Of a stretch of DNA of 64,000 nt, positions 34,391 to 45,950 are shown one piece after another. Where the stretch lies: positions 113,346,936-113,410,935 of the forward strand of contig OZ020267.1 in the NCBI GenBank assembly GCA_963971225.1, given 5' to 3'. The position numbers and the translations under genes are program-made. Under the pieces are notes generated by a model that saw nothing but the letters and a program-made list of their open reading frames with translations, was not told the origin of the DNA and did no database searches. This DNA comes from Melieria omissa. Its lineage: Eukaryota > Arthropoda > Insecta > Diptera > Ulidiidae. How positions within the stretch are numbered: position 1 is the first letter of the stretch; every line of letters begins with the position of its first letter.

Positions 34391-36090
34391 TTTTTTTTTG
34401 TTTTTTTTATAAAACTCTCATACTAATTGCGCCCCTTGGCCAAATCCTAATGGGCTGAAAGCATCATTTATCAAAGTGCTCGCTCCCCCAAAACCCAATT
34501 AATGGACAAGGTGTTCTACTAGCGCGCTCGACGCACTCACCGCCTCGCTTATGGAGATTTGAAATATGTAATAATGAAATGTAATAATTATTTATATCGT
34601 ACAAAGGCAGCGGCGAGCAACATTGATTTATTGGTTGTGTAATTTATCAGATTTGTTTATTGCTGCTGGCGTGTTGCGTGCCTGGAGCTGGCTCTGGCCT
34701 GGCCTGGCGCTGCGGTGCCCATTCAAAGCCAGGGGGTATCGAATTAATCTGAGCGCCGCGACCGCAACAGAAGGCCGCAAAGTGCAACGCTCACGTGCCA
34801 CTTCGACGACGACGACGGCGATTTGAATAACGAAATAGAACGTTGTTCGCTGCGAGGTAGAGCTGACAGTGTCCACACTGAAGCCAAATGGCTTGGAGCG
34901 GGTTGAGCCAATCAGCACGAAGCCCATGAGAAACGAAACGAAAAAAAAGGAAAGAAAAATATGCATAACAAATGCGCCAAAACATGCCAACGAAATGAAG
35001 CAATCGCGCAAAAGGCGAAAATCATCAATGCCATTAGTCATAAAATTAAGTATCATTTATATTAATTTATTATATGTTGCCACAGAAATTTCAACATAGC
35101 ATCCGTCCGAAGAATTAATAATTTCGGCGGCGGCGGCTAATGCACGCAGCGCACACTCGTTTGATTTGCTGCGTTGCTGCTTTTTCATGCCGCATGTGTT
35201 GCAGACAAATCCGCCGCCGTTCATGCTGCTCGCCGCGTTCAAGTATTTGACTGCAAAACATCAGACTGATTGTTCGGTAATGTATCATGCTCAGTGATGG
35301 CTCATCATTAATCAGCGCCAGTCGTCAGAACACCGAGCGCCTTCGCTTCCTGCTCCTCCGCGCCGCCGTTCAGTCAACGTATCAAAGGGAAATTGCAGCT
35401 CATATTTTGCCGGCGATTTTCGTACGCTGTGTGTCTGTCTGTCTGGCTGTGTGTGTGTGTGTGTTTTTGCTATGTTGTGCACGATGCTCATTACTTTAGT
35501 TCCTCCACACACAGATAATTAATTATACGCTTTTGTGTCTGTGTCGGTGCCGACATTTTTGAAAAATTATTAATAAATTGGAAACACTTAATCATCGCCA
35601 GTACCTGCTTGCCTTACTTCACTTTACATTCGTACATACGTATATATATATTTGTATGTGTAAAATATAGTATGCTTGCATGTTGTGTACGATTTCGAAC
35701 ATTTTAGTACTTTAAAATTGAATAATGCCGGAGGCGCTTCAATGAATCTCAAAGTGAATGATATTTTCGTATGAATATGGACCGCCTGATGGCAATTAAG
35801 AATACATTCAATTAAACCTGTTCGAGTGAAAAGTTTTGCATTAAAACTGTGGCAACCGTGATTCAACTGGTAGGGCCACGCATCTTGAACGATGCTCAAA
35901 CATTCAAATATTTGTAAAGAAAATAAAACAAATTTGTTTTCAACGACTATCATCTGGTTAGCAAATGACATTTTTTTTAAAGGGAAAGAATTGCCTATGA
36001 AGAAATTTCTAAAACTTGTAGGCTTCTTCGTGCATGTTAAAATTTCATACACACAACACAAATAGTGGCGCCAAGCTAGAAGATAGTCTC
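34391..36090. other. no gene seen; GC-richer islands
   Basis: A GC-richer block lies at about 34660-34830 and another near 35120-35380 with GGCGGCGGCGG. GT repeats occur near 35430-35465 and TATATATAT near 35641-35650. The 142- and 145-codon minus-strand frames (34628-35056, 35624-36061) have no domain, and their antisense shadows are equally long. Confidence 0.4.
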
Positions 36091-36106
36091 GTTCATTGTT
36101 TTTAAC

Positions 36107-36477
36107 GAAGGTTATGTTAGGTTACGGAAGGGGTGCGTGCGGCAAGCACTTCAACTCGGAGACCCTGTTGGGTCCATTGTGAATCCCTTCATTTATCGGA
36201 AAAACCGGTGTCATTCCCTTATCTGTTTGAATCCCTGTAGATTCAAACGGGATCTTTTGGGAACCATTTGGTCTTCGCGAGCAAATTGTGTAGATCGGTT
36301 ATCTGTGCAACTGTTACTTCCGCGAGCCCGTCAAAGAACCTTGCCCCAAGAGTCTGGCGTTGTCGTCCTTGTAGTGATGGACAGTGGCATAGCAGGTGCT
36401 CGACTGATTCCACTGCATCCTCATCTCTACAGCTTCCGCATAAATCGTCGGTCGCCAGACGCCATTTGCATAACATG
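36107..36477 (-). mobile_element. 5'-truncated LINE insertion (minus strand)
   Basis: The 12-bp word ATTGTTTTTAAC lies at 36095-36106 and 36478-36489, a perfect target duplication. Read on the minus strand, the 371-bp insert starts inside the zinc-knuckle region and ends with the same 3' tail as the 8.6-kb LINE (GGGATTCACAATGG, then CCTTCCGTAACCTAACATAA). Confidence 0.87.
36243..36476 (-). pseudogene. LINE ORF2 C-terminus (zinc-knuckle tail)
   Basis: Reads LCKWRLATDDLCGSCRDEDA, then VEHLLCHCPSLQGRQR, then TLGARFFDG and LHNLLAKTKWFPKDPV before the stop. The C-x2-C/H/C arrangement matches the 8.6-kb fragment. The frame is intact to its stop but is only the tail of the polyprotein. Confidence 0.75.
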
Positions 36478-36489
36478 ATTGTTTTTAAC

Positions 36490-37353
36490 TAAATTGAAAT
36501 GACTTTCTCCTACAAAAATTTATTAATCACTTAGAAACATTCCAATAGATATTCAAATCTTTATAATAGAACTAATCATTTCGGCCCAAAATTGTCTTTG
36601 TAAGAATAGAAAAACCGCAAGTTTTCCATACCTAAAAAGAGTATAGTACATATTATATTCGCTGATATCTCGAAAAGTACACATCGGCTTTGGCTAATTG
36701 AAATTGTAAAACCCTAATTGTAAACTAATTATAGAACCCGATAAAAAATAAAAGTCATCAAGGCAAAAGTTGATAGAAATACTAAAGAAAATACAGATAT
36801 TAAAAAATGGGTTTTTTGTTAGTGGTAAAAAACTTCACTTACGAATTCATATCATATACTTTGATAAAATTTATAATTCAAGTTGTAATATTCATAACTT
36901 CAGTAGCACTAATGAGATCAATTGTTTTGGTCAGTATTGCCATACAAAAATATATTCACTATGTCGTTCGATTTGGCAGATCTCTCCATAAGAATCAGTT
37001 TTTAATGGGTGAAAATCCAGCAGTTTGGTCGACACATGTCTACCAATTTTTATAAAGATCTTTTACCATCTTCTCCAAATTAGTTTCGCGATAAAAATCG
37101 CATTTGCAAGGTTCTTCAAACAAATAGTTTCGTTGTTTGAAATTTGAAATAAATTAATTTTTCTACGTTATATGAAAATATTCCCAAAACTACCAAAAAA
37201 TAAAAATATCTTCCAACAAAAAATAAAACCTCTAAACTTTCTCTCAAACATATCTTCCTTTTAAAATCTCGTATTAGTCAGAGTCCGAATTTTGTCAAAT
37301 CTAGAGGGGTAAATTTTCAAGTCTGGTCTCAATTGGCTGCGGAGCCAATTATA
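36490..37353. other. no gene seen
   Basis: AT-rich DNA. Two overlapping plus-strand frames of 73 and 82 codons (36770-37055) give hydrophobic low-complexity peptides. Nothing else is recognisable. Confidence 0.4.
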
Positions 37354-37434
37354 ACACCGTGCGACAGTTTTTTTCAAACCGGTAAAAATCCATATGTGTG
37401 TGAACCTAGATACCAAATATTTAACCCTTCGAAG

Positions 37435-37942
37435 CATGATTTAATTTCAGTGAAGAAAAAATATTTTTGCCACATAATTCTTGTTGCTTGTTAAGTTCTG
37501 ATGGTAAAAATTAAATTTTGTTGAATTCCTGTACCTATGAAAGAAGTTTTGCGAACATTTTCCGTATCCTGGTGAGAACGCTACCGCCGAAATGAAAGTC
37601 GGTATTATCTATGTTTTAGTGTTGGCTACTAAGAGGAGCTGAACAGAGGTCAGACGCCACTGTATAATCGTAATTCAACGCACTGAAAAGCTGAGCGACG
37701 ACGATCGCCATATTACCATCGCCATCAATAACCAAAATTATTTCACCAAATAGAAACACTTGTGGTTTTTCGATTCTTTATATACATACTTTCAATGTTA
37801 TTCGCAAAATTCCGTTAGTAATTAAATGTTTTAACATAAAAGACACAGCTGAAGAATGAATGATTGTAAAATGGTGAATAGAATAGTTTCCAAATCTATA
37901 AAAAGTTAACATTGCATATATGCAATGCCATGCAGCGAAGGG
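37435..37942. mobile_element. TTAA-flanked MITE (piggyBac-like), inside copy 2
   Basis: Begins CCCTTCGAAGCATG and ends CATGCAGCGAAGGG, with TTAA on both sides (37431-37434 and 37943-37946). This is the piggyBac target sequence and CCC start. A caution is that some complementarity continues outside TTAA (ATACCAAAT on the left, TTTGGTAT on the right), so a longer element with other borders is possible. Confidence 0.55.
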
Positions 37943-37960
37943 TTAAGTTTGGTATTTTAA

Positions 37961-38043
37961 CCCTTTCAGTCACAATGTCCAATATAGTGGACTACAGCCC
38001 ATACAATTCATACAGAACGGGTTTATTTTCATGTCGGAAAGGG
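37961..38043. mobile_element. tiny TTAA-flanked inverted-repeat element, 83 bp
   Basis: CCCTTTCAGTCAC at the left and GTCGGAAAGGG at the right are complementary at their tips, and TTAA borders both (37957-37960 and 38044-38047). It resembles a deleted piggyBac-type MITE. Its small size makes chance resemblance possible. Confidence 0.45.
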
Positions 38044-38406
38044 TTAAATAATAAAAAGATACAAAATCAGTGAAGCGAGTATAATGAAATTTTGACACGT
38101 GATCGAGTAGGTTTCGGGTTTTAATTAAAATTTTCAAAGGACCTTTCACAAATAGATAAAAATCAATTTTTTTTTTATTCTTGAGCCTTTCCTCTTTCAT
38201 TTGATATACATATCGCCGTATTCTAACAAGGTTAAGTATATTTTGTATTTTTTGTATCTCCTTCAAAATTTTAAAGTCCTTTCAAAAGGACAAAAGATGT
38301 AGAAATGAAAAACTAAGTACGCAGTATTACTAGGTATGATCTCTAGTTTCACGCCCATATGGATTTTTTCGGTGTGAACATTTTTTTTATTTTTGTCGCA
38401 CGGTGT

Positions 38407-40830
38407 AATACTTATGTATGATTGTACTCAAAGAACGAATGGAGAGCAAATCAATAGGCCTCATCTCCTAAGGGGTTTATTCATATGAAAACAAATTACA
38501 AAAATAAAATCCTGCTCAAAACGTTAAACCTGCCCAAAAATCTTGTAGACTTTTCCTTCTCCCTCTCGTAATATCAACGAAAAATGAAATTCTTATCTGC
38601 CAGGATCTTGAAAACAAGCTAATCTGATAGTGTTATGATTCATTATAAGTCGAACTACACTAAAACTGGACGCTGTCTACGAAAAACCGCTTCCGCTGAC
38701 ATAACAGTCTGACGTCCGCTGTCCTCAGACCCAGACAACTTTAAACCAACGAACAACAACTCGACCCCTCAAGGTTATCAGAATTCCATCAGCAACACTG
38801 GCTGCACTTCTTTGTTGCAGACAGTGCGCAAATATTGCTGATAAAAAGTCACAAATTTACCTGTCAACAGCAGCGGCAGCAACAGCGACAGCAACAACAG
38901 CGTCAGCAGCAAAATAAAAAAATATAAATCAACAAAAGAACAAAAACTTTTATTTTGTTATTCTTGTGCACTTTGCAAACAAAAGCGCAATTTGCACCCA
39001 CAACAAAAGTGACAAAAGCAAAAATCCTTTACTCCTTTCCACACACACTCACACGCACACAAACGTGCATACAGGAGCAATCACACACTGCAGAAAACAC
39101 AATAAACCACACACCCACCACCGAAAATGCACACATGTGACCACACATGTGCCGACAGTGCGGCAGACACCACACACACCGCACGCTACACTGTCATCGA
39201 AAAGTTTGCATGCGCCGCAAGTGTGCATTTCATTGTCAGTGCGCAAAGTTTGCACAAATTAAGTTATTTCGTAAATAGTTGGAAATTGTCAAAATGCAAG
39301 TTTTTCGCAAATGAATTTATGCCGAATCCGGGCATCGAAGATGACTGGTGCAACACTGGCGCGCGTGAGTGTAGTTTGCACGCCGGGGACGTTGAAATGT
39401 TGCCGCAATTTATTCAGATGCCAACACCATATACACAAATACCAGTAGACGCACACGATAAAGGAAATAACAATGACAACAACAAATAGTAAGGCGTCAC
39501 AAAGGCGCAGTGGCAGAAGCGGTAGCGTTGGTGTGGCGTGGCGTGGCGAAGAAGCGGAAGCAAGTGCAGGCGGCGGCGGCGGCGGTGCACAATCAGCGAG
39601 GTGGCAACATTAGACAATCGTAGCGCTGGCAACAACAGCAGTTACAGGCAGCAACGCCAACATTCGACAACAGACAGCAGCCAACAACAGCAACAGCCAC
39701 ACGCAGACAAGTAAAACAAACGACGCGCAAATGACAATTTCTGTGCTGGCAGGGTTGCGTTGTGTGTGTGTGTGTGTGTGCGACGGGGCGAAGACTGTCA
39801 CATAATTCACCAATGATTAAGGTCCGCCTGTCGGCCTCAAGAAATATAGCACCAAAGCTGGGCTAATGTAATTTTTCATTAAACTATGGCTTCCAGGCTA
39901 AAAGCCAACTACTAGTTTGAGTTGACTTAACAACAACAACAAAAATAACATCTGATTAATAGCTCTAACCGCAATATTTGAAAGTGGATTACATAGTTGA
40001 AATTAAACTATAGGCGTTGGCAACCGTCTACGAGTATTGTTGGAATGCTTAGTTTTCAACAGAACTTTTCTTTCGCTCTTCTGATCTAAGACTTTTTTAA
40101 TTTAAATTCAAGATTTAACGTACTCGTAATGCTTGTGTTGTGATGATTTCTCGGAAAAATGTGGGCATATCATAATTATAAATAATCGTTTTTGGAGCCT
40201 TAAAACAAATTGTGGGTACTTTCAAAGCCCGCATACTCGTATTGCTTCAGGACGTATCAAAGTATATACTTGAAATCAAGATCTTTGATTTCTGGCTAAT
40301 TTTTGTCGAGAAGTGGGACCTTGATAGGCAACTTGGGTCCTTGGGCAACCATGGGTCCTTGGAGCCGATTCAAAACTGTGATAAGTCTCTAAGAACCAGA
40401 ACTTATGACTGACTTATCCTAGTATTATCCAGTTGATTTCAATTTAAAAATGGCTTAAAAACTGGGCCATATGGCTATCCTATTCCAACAACGAGACTCA
40501 AATTGATTACAAACTACAACTACAACTAAGAACCAGGATTCATGGCTGTCTATCCAATTGATTTCAATCTAAATAATGACCTAAAAACTGGGCTTCCTAT
40601 TCCAGCAACGACACTCATCCAATTGATTTGAAACCACATTTCCCCAAAATCCGGGGCCTACTGATCTGCTATTATTGCAATGAATCCTATGCAACTGATT
40701 TTAATCTCTAAAATATCTCAAAAACAGGGACGTGTAACTATTCTATCTTAGCCTTCTCCTTTTCAACTAAGTAGGTTCGCTTCTCATTGGGAATTTGTAT
40801 TTAAAGTTTTTATTTTTTACGATTTAGTTT
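38407..40830. other. no gene seen; CA-rich and CAG/CAA-rich DNA
   Basis: CAGCAGCGGCAGCAACAGC-type triplets near 38870-38915, CA-rich stretches near 39040-39180, a GGCGGCGGCGGCGG run near 39568-39582 and a GT microsatellite at about 39760-39781. Around 40210-40700 there are faint repeats of GGGCCATATGGCT/ATTGATTTCAAT-type words. Frames of 60-120 codons are repeat-driven. Confidence 0.42.
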
Positions 40831-40842
40831 TCTCAGTCCCAT

Positions 40843-41062
40843 CAAGGGGGTAAAGATTCCTGACGGACCTGGCTTGCGCGGCGAAAGTTGAAATCTCGAA
40901 TCTACTCTCCTTCATTAAGAGCTCGAACTGGTTTCCCCTGACTGAGACTGTTGGTAAGCTCCAAAAATCATAACAAGGGATTCACAATGGGCCATTTTGG
41001 GCTCCGAGCGGAAGTGTGGTCCTGCCGCACACACCCTTCCCTACCTAACCTAATCTAACCTA
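40843..41062 (+). mobile_element. 5'-truncated LINE insertion, 220 bp
   Basis: Same 3' end as the 8.6-kb LINE: TACTCTCCTTCATTAAGAGC, then GGGATTCACAATGGGCCATT, then CCCTTCCCTACCTAACCTAA. Flanked by CTCAGTCCCAT (40832-40842) and CTCAGTCACAT (41063-41073), an 11-bp target duplication with one mismatch, so it is somewhat older than the copies with perfect duplications. Only the last residues of ORF2 and the 3' UTR are present. Confidence 0.8.
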
Positions 41063-41073
41063 CTCAGTCACAT

Positions 41074-43120
41074 TTTTTATCAGAGCAAGCACATAGGGGA
41101 TGACCCTATTAGGTTCAGGAAGGATATATAGGTTAGGACATGGGGTCTAGAATGAAGTGGTTGTGGACTCTTATCTTGAACCCATCAAGATTATAGGTGC
41201 TGGGGAATTAACTCCCATGTTCAATCAAAGCTTCTATATATTAAATCGAGTATTTTTAAACCCAAACGACGTTCTCCCATATCTATTGAACTATTTTGAA
41301 TATAAAATGATGCTCTCCTGTTTTCAATTAAAATCAATTTGCTTAATGCCAAGATAAATAAATAATTGCTTAGATGATTTTTCGCTAACAAACTTGTAGT
41401 CTACTAATTTTTTATTTTACTAAATATTCTCATCAAAGCATAAAGTAACAATTCATCTTTTTCCAAACTGCACACAAATATTTGCGAAAATTATTTGAAT
41501 TTCCAATGCAAGAATCAAATGACAATAAAACTTGCCCGAAATGTTGAAGCTACGAGTGCACTCACCTTGTCAACCTTCGACCTCAACTTTAGCCCTAACA
41601 ACATACGACTCAAGCAACACAGAAGACACAACTATCTGAACCACACACCACGAGTGCCCGTCAACACTCGAACCGGGCACAGGGCACTGAATAAGTAAGA
41701 ATGTAAGATGGTGTTTTCAGGCTTGAGAGCATTTTGTGCAATTCACAATTTAACAAACTAATAAATATTGCTTACCTTCCGGTTAGAGGATATTGCCGGC
41801 TGCGAGCATCTCGCCAATAATTACAACAGCAACAACGATTGATGCCAACCGCCAAGCAGTGCAATTTGTGCTGCCAGAGCAGAGCAGGACTTCGTAAGTG
41901 AAATGCTGCTGCTGCTGCTGAGCAGGCGTTTTTATTTCTGCTGTAGCTACGCAAGGAAAATATATTTATTTGCAGCGTGAGTGGGATGAGATGTGGAGGC
42001 GCAAAGAGTGAACACATTCGCAGCGAATGACATTGCATGCAACTGGGCTGTGTGCAGTCAAACCATTGAAATCGCTTGCCGCTTGCAGCAATGCTGCCGA
42101 CAACATTGTTGTTAAGCTGGTTGCTGTGTTGGCTGATGTTGTCTCAATCCTTTTGCTTGTTCCTTCTCGCCAACTCAATTTATGTGCGCGCACTCCGCCC
42201 GCATGCCCCAACAGCCAGCTTGGTCCTTGCGCCGCACAAATACAGACACACACACACAGAGACACACTGACAAACAAACCGGCATGTGGGGCAGCGAGAG
42301 CAGGGGGGCGTTAAAAAGCAATGAAAATAGAGAGATTTCCTTGCAGGCAAAATAAATCAAAGGTCCCACTAACTTTGCCAGTTTGCTAGTAGGAAATTTA
42401 TAGTGCAACGTCGAGCAGGAAATAAAAAGGATTTCCCCATTTCTCGCCTCACGTGGCCCCACTGCAGTGCGGCAACGGGCGCCCGTGCAGGATCAAGGGT
42501 TGATAACATGATAGCTTTATACTTGTTCTTGGTGGAAGTTTGAGCTGGCGCGCACTGGACCGGCCACGTTAGGTTGGGCGCGAGCACAAGACAGCCGACA
42601 TGCTGCTAGGTGTAAGGGTTAGGGTTTATTTTCACTTGCCACATAGCGCCACTACTTACACTCGCTGTCATTGCAGCTACTGCCATCTGTCGGATGCTCT
42701 CTGACATAAATTGCTTCAACTGACAACAGCAACAACAATGCCAACAATAACAAGCATTGCAAAATGCGGCACAGTACGAATAGCACAGCCGTGAAGCGAC
42801 TTTGAGCGCTCGGACCGGCATGCACCAAGGGGCCAACGACGACGATGACGACAACGACGAGGATAACAGCGCGCCATATGGGTATCTTGGCTTGAACGGG
42901 CGGCAAGTCGCAGTTGGCCGCCCGAGCGACTGACATTTTATGGGTGGCATTGTACGGCTGCATGGCTGAAAGAAAAATTAATATTAAAATGGAAGCGTTG
43001 CCAGAGAAAAGGACATTTCCAATTTATTTACGCTCAGAGCCACTCTGTCACTTTAGCGAGCATGAACGAGCGGAAAAATGTTAGCAACATGATTTTCGTT
43101 GCAGTTAAAGTGAGATTTGC
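41074..43120. other. no gene seen; CTGCTG and GT/CA tracts
   Basis: CTGCTGCTGCTGCTG near 41905-41920, CACACACACACAGAGACACA near 42248-42268 and CGACGACGATGACGACAACG near 42835-42858. Frames of 65-115 codons overlap on both strands without any domain. No gene is supported. Confidence 0.4.
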
Positions 43121-43124
43121 TGAA

Positions 43125-43795
43125 TGTGGGAAGATCTAGAAAAACTTCGATTAGGCTTCGATTCGTCCAAGTCTTCTGGTTTAGGAACCAAACTGATGTG
43201 CGCATATTTTTATCGATTCTATGGTTTTTTTGTCGAGATAGCAGCAGGATCCATCCCTTTTTGGAAAGCTGTAAACTTCTACTACAAAACTAGTGAAGCT
43301 TTAAGGCAGCTATCTCTTCTGGTTTAGGAACCAGGCTCGAGAGAAATGCTGACCCGTAGATATACCAAGTAAGCTGATATAAACACTGATGTGTGCATAT
43401 TTTTGTCGATTTTCTGGGCTTCTTGTCGAGGTAGCAGCCAGATCGACACCTTTTTGAAAAGCTGAAGAGTTCTACTACAAAACTAGTGAAGCTTTAAGGC
43501 AGTTATCTCTTCTGGTTTAAGAACCAGGGTCGAGAGAAATTCTAACACGTAGATATACCAAGTAAGCTGATAAAATGTTGATGTGTGCATATTTGGTCGA
43601 TTTTGTGGGCTTCTTGTCGAGGCAGCAGCTGGATGGACCTCTTTTTGAAAAGCTGAAGAGTTCTACTACAAAGCTAGTGAAGCTTTAAGGCAGTTTTCTC
43701 TTCTGGTTTAGCAATCACGCTCGAGACAAATGCTGACTCGTAGATATACCAAGTAAGCTGATAAAATGTTGATGTGTGCTTATATTTGACTTTCC
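43125..43795. repeat. tandem array, ~190-bp unit, about 3.5 copies
   Basis: GTGAAGCTTTAAGGCAG recurs near 43294, 43487 and 43678. Between occurrences come TCTTCTGGTTTAGGAACCA, GTAGATATACCAAGTAAGCT and CTTTTTGAAAAGCTGAAGAG. Units differ by a few percent and small indels. No frame is conserved across them. Confidence 0.87.
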
Positions 43796-44615
43796 GCCAA
43801 AACAGCAACCAGTTTAAACTATTGTTAGGAATTTGGAAATATTTTCTTTTGAGCTTAACTACAATTTATTAAGATTTTTTCAAAATTAAAAAAAAAACTT
43901 CCACTTTATGCAAATTATTATTTACCACAAAGCTTACAAACAAATATTTTTCCTTGTTCCTTGTCGTTCACGCAGCACAACAGCGTTTTTCGTCATGTTC
44001 CGGCTTCTATTGTAGTTTGTGTGTAAACCCAAATATTTTTTTATTTGTGTGGATGTAGTTTAGTTTCATGTTTTTGTCTGTATGTGTGTGTGTGGATTTT
44101 TTTCTGTGTGGCGCATTCAAAGTGTCAGTGTGTTCGTGTAGCTGCCATGCTTGTGTAACATTTTGACAGCAAAATGTTCTCTAGCGTGAACAGCGTTGAA
44201 AGGTGTAAAAATGAAAACTTAGTACCGACGCCAAGATTTATGCTTAACAATTTTTCACTCTTCACTTTGTGCGCAACTCCCACCAGTGCCCCTAAAAATA
44301 TGCGGCAAAAGTTTTATTTTCTTTGCTTTGCTTGCTGTCTTCTCTCATGCTTTCCTTCTTTTTATTTTGCGTTGCTTTGCCGTTTTTCGTTAGTCTGTCA
44401 CAATTTAAACTGTTGACGGCCAACTTGAATAGGGCCAAAAGTTATTTGTGCGCATTTATAGTGGTTTCAGATTGTGAAAGGCAACAACAAACAAATTAAT
44501 GTTATGCAACAAAAATAAGTTTCATATTAAACTGTAAATAGTAGTAACAGTGGATGTGGTAGATAAGTTTTGTACAAAAGATTTTATAATTCAGAAATGA
44601 TTTTCAAAACATTTC
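43796..44615. other. no gene seen
   Basis: AT-rich with a GT run near 44082-44092. An 80-codon plus-strand frame (44174-44416) ends in a Cys/Phe/Leu-rich peptide, without signal-peptide context or domain that I would defend. Confidence 0.4.
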
Positions 44616-45428
44616 ATAGTGATTCGTTCCATAGAAAAAATTCAAAAAATGTTTAGTATTACAATTGAACGATTTTGATGTCATTTGAAAGGTAAAACTC
44701 CAACTTAGAAACCCCCCAAGAAATGTGCCAAAAAATATTTAGTGTGTGTGCAAAAGCGGCTCAAAGTTGAAACTTTTTTCACTAAAAAAATGTAAACACA
44801 TATTTTCTGTTTTTTAGTCTATTGAGGAAAAAAAATTGTAAAAATACATGGTTACAAGGAAGTTGCTAAAACTTTCAACATAGATTAAGAAATGATGTGG
44901 CCATTTTCGCTTTTAATGTTTTCTCAAAATTTGCAAAGCTGAAGCTTTTACTTCAGTTTTAATTTAAAATATTTTTCTGAACTTAAAATCTGAAAATTGG
45001 CACAGCTTAGAGGAAAATATCTAAAAACGTATGTGAAAGTATGTTCCTGGATTTTTTATTTTAAGAAACATTCTTTCTTTGTCGGATAATGTAATTACAT
45101 TCTCCGATATCTTCCGATCTCAGAAAATAATTCAATTTGAAAAGTGGTCTAAACACCTATTTTTGGACAACATTTATTTTATTCATCCCTAAAAGTATGC
45201 AATGAGCATAAACAATTTAAAAAAACTGCACAAATGCAAAACATACATCATATTATTATCATTTTTATTGCAAAACTAATGGGGCCTGATACAATTTCTT
45301 TACTCTTTGCAATTGTCAATGTTGACGTTACGGATTAAATATAAAATCTGAAAAATCTAGCCAACACACTTGGTGTTATAGCTCAGCAAAAATGACGAAA
45401 ACTGCAAATTTAAGTCTCAGGCATTACT
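44616..45428. repeat. dispersed ~0.8-kb repeat, copy A
   Basis: This stretch is, in reverse complement and with many substitutions, the same as 51353-52667. Matching landmarks include AGTGATTCGTTCCATAG (complement near 52650), CATAGATTAAGAA (complement near 52420), AAAGTATGTTCCTGGATTTT (complement near 51735) and GTCTCAGGCATTACT (complement near 51352). Copy A lacks the SINE and the internal duplication of copy B. I see no coding frame and no terminal repeats that name the element. Confidence 0.78.
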
Positions 45429-45544
45429 ACTACTACTACTCTCAGACATTACTCTAACTTTATTGGTTTGAAAGTTATTAAAAAAAAGGCGGAAGCTGCA
45501 AGTCTAATGAAGTACATAAATTTTTAATTACTTGAGAATCAGTA

Positions 45545-45950
45545 TTTTAAGTAATAAATAGATACAAAATCTATTAAGCGAGAAAAATGAAATTTTGACA
45601 CATGATCAAGGAGATTTTTGGTTCAAACATACTTATCAAGAAAATTTTACATGAATTTTCAAGGATATAAAGGATTAAAATTTTCAAAGGACCTTTTTCA
45701 CAAATAGATAAAAAATCAGTTTTAATTAAATTCTTGAGCCTTTCCTCCTTCATTTGATATACATATCGCTATATTTTAACAAGGTTAAGTATTTTTTATA
45801 TTTTTTTTATTTTTTATCCCTTTCAAAATTTTGAAGTCCTTTTAAAAGAAAAAAGGATGTAGAAATGAAAAACTGAGTACGCAGTATTACTATGTTTGGT
45901 CTCTAGTTTCACGACCATATGGATTTTTTTCAGTGTGAAAAAATTTTTTT
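45545..45950. mobile_element. ACACCGTGCGACA-family fragment (copy 3)
   Basis: Closely follows the right half of copy 2: ATGAAATTTTGACAC, then TTCTTGAGCCTTTCCTCCTT, then CATTTGATATACATATCGC, then GAGTACGCAGTATTACTA, then CATATGGATTTTTT. The terminal GTCGCACGGTGT is missing, replaced by TTTAGTCAAAAGG. The copy is therefore truncated at its right end and lacks a left end. Confidence 0.7.

Larger units (their letters stand above)
37354..38406. mobile_element. ACACCGTGCGACA-family element (copy 2), with nested MITEs
   Basis: Starts ACACCGTGCGACA and ends TGTCGCACGGTGT, perfect 13-bp complements. Subterminal blocks are also inverted (AAAAATCCATATGTGTGTGAA on the left against CATATGGATTTTTTCGGTGTG on the right). 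It is the longest copy in the window (1053 bp) because it carries two TTAA-flanked insertions at 37435-37942 and 37961-38043. No transposase. Confidence 0.75.
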
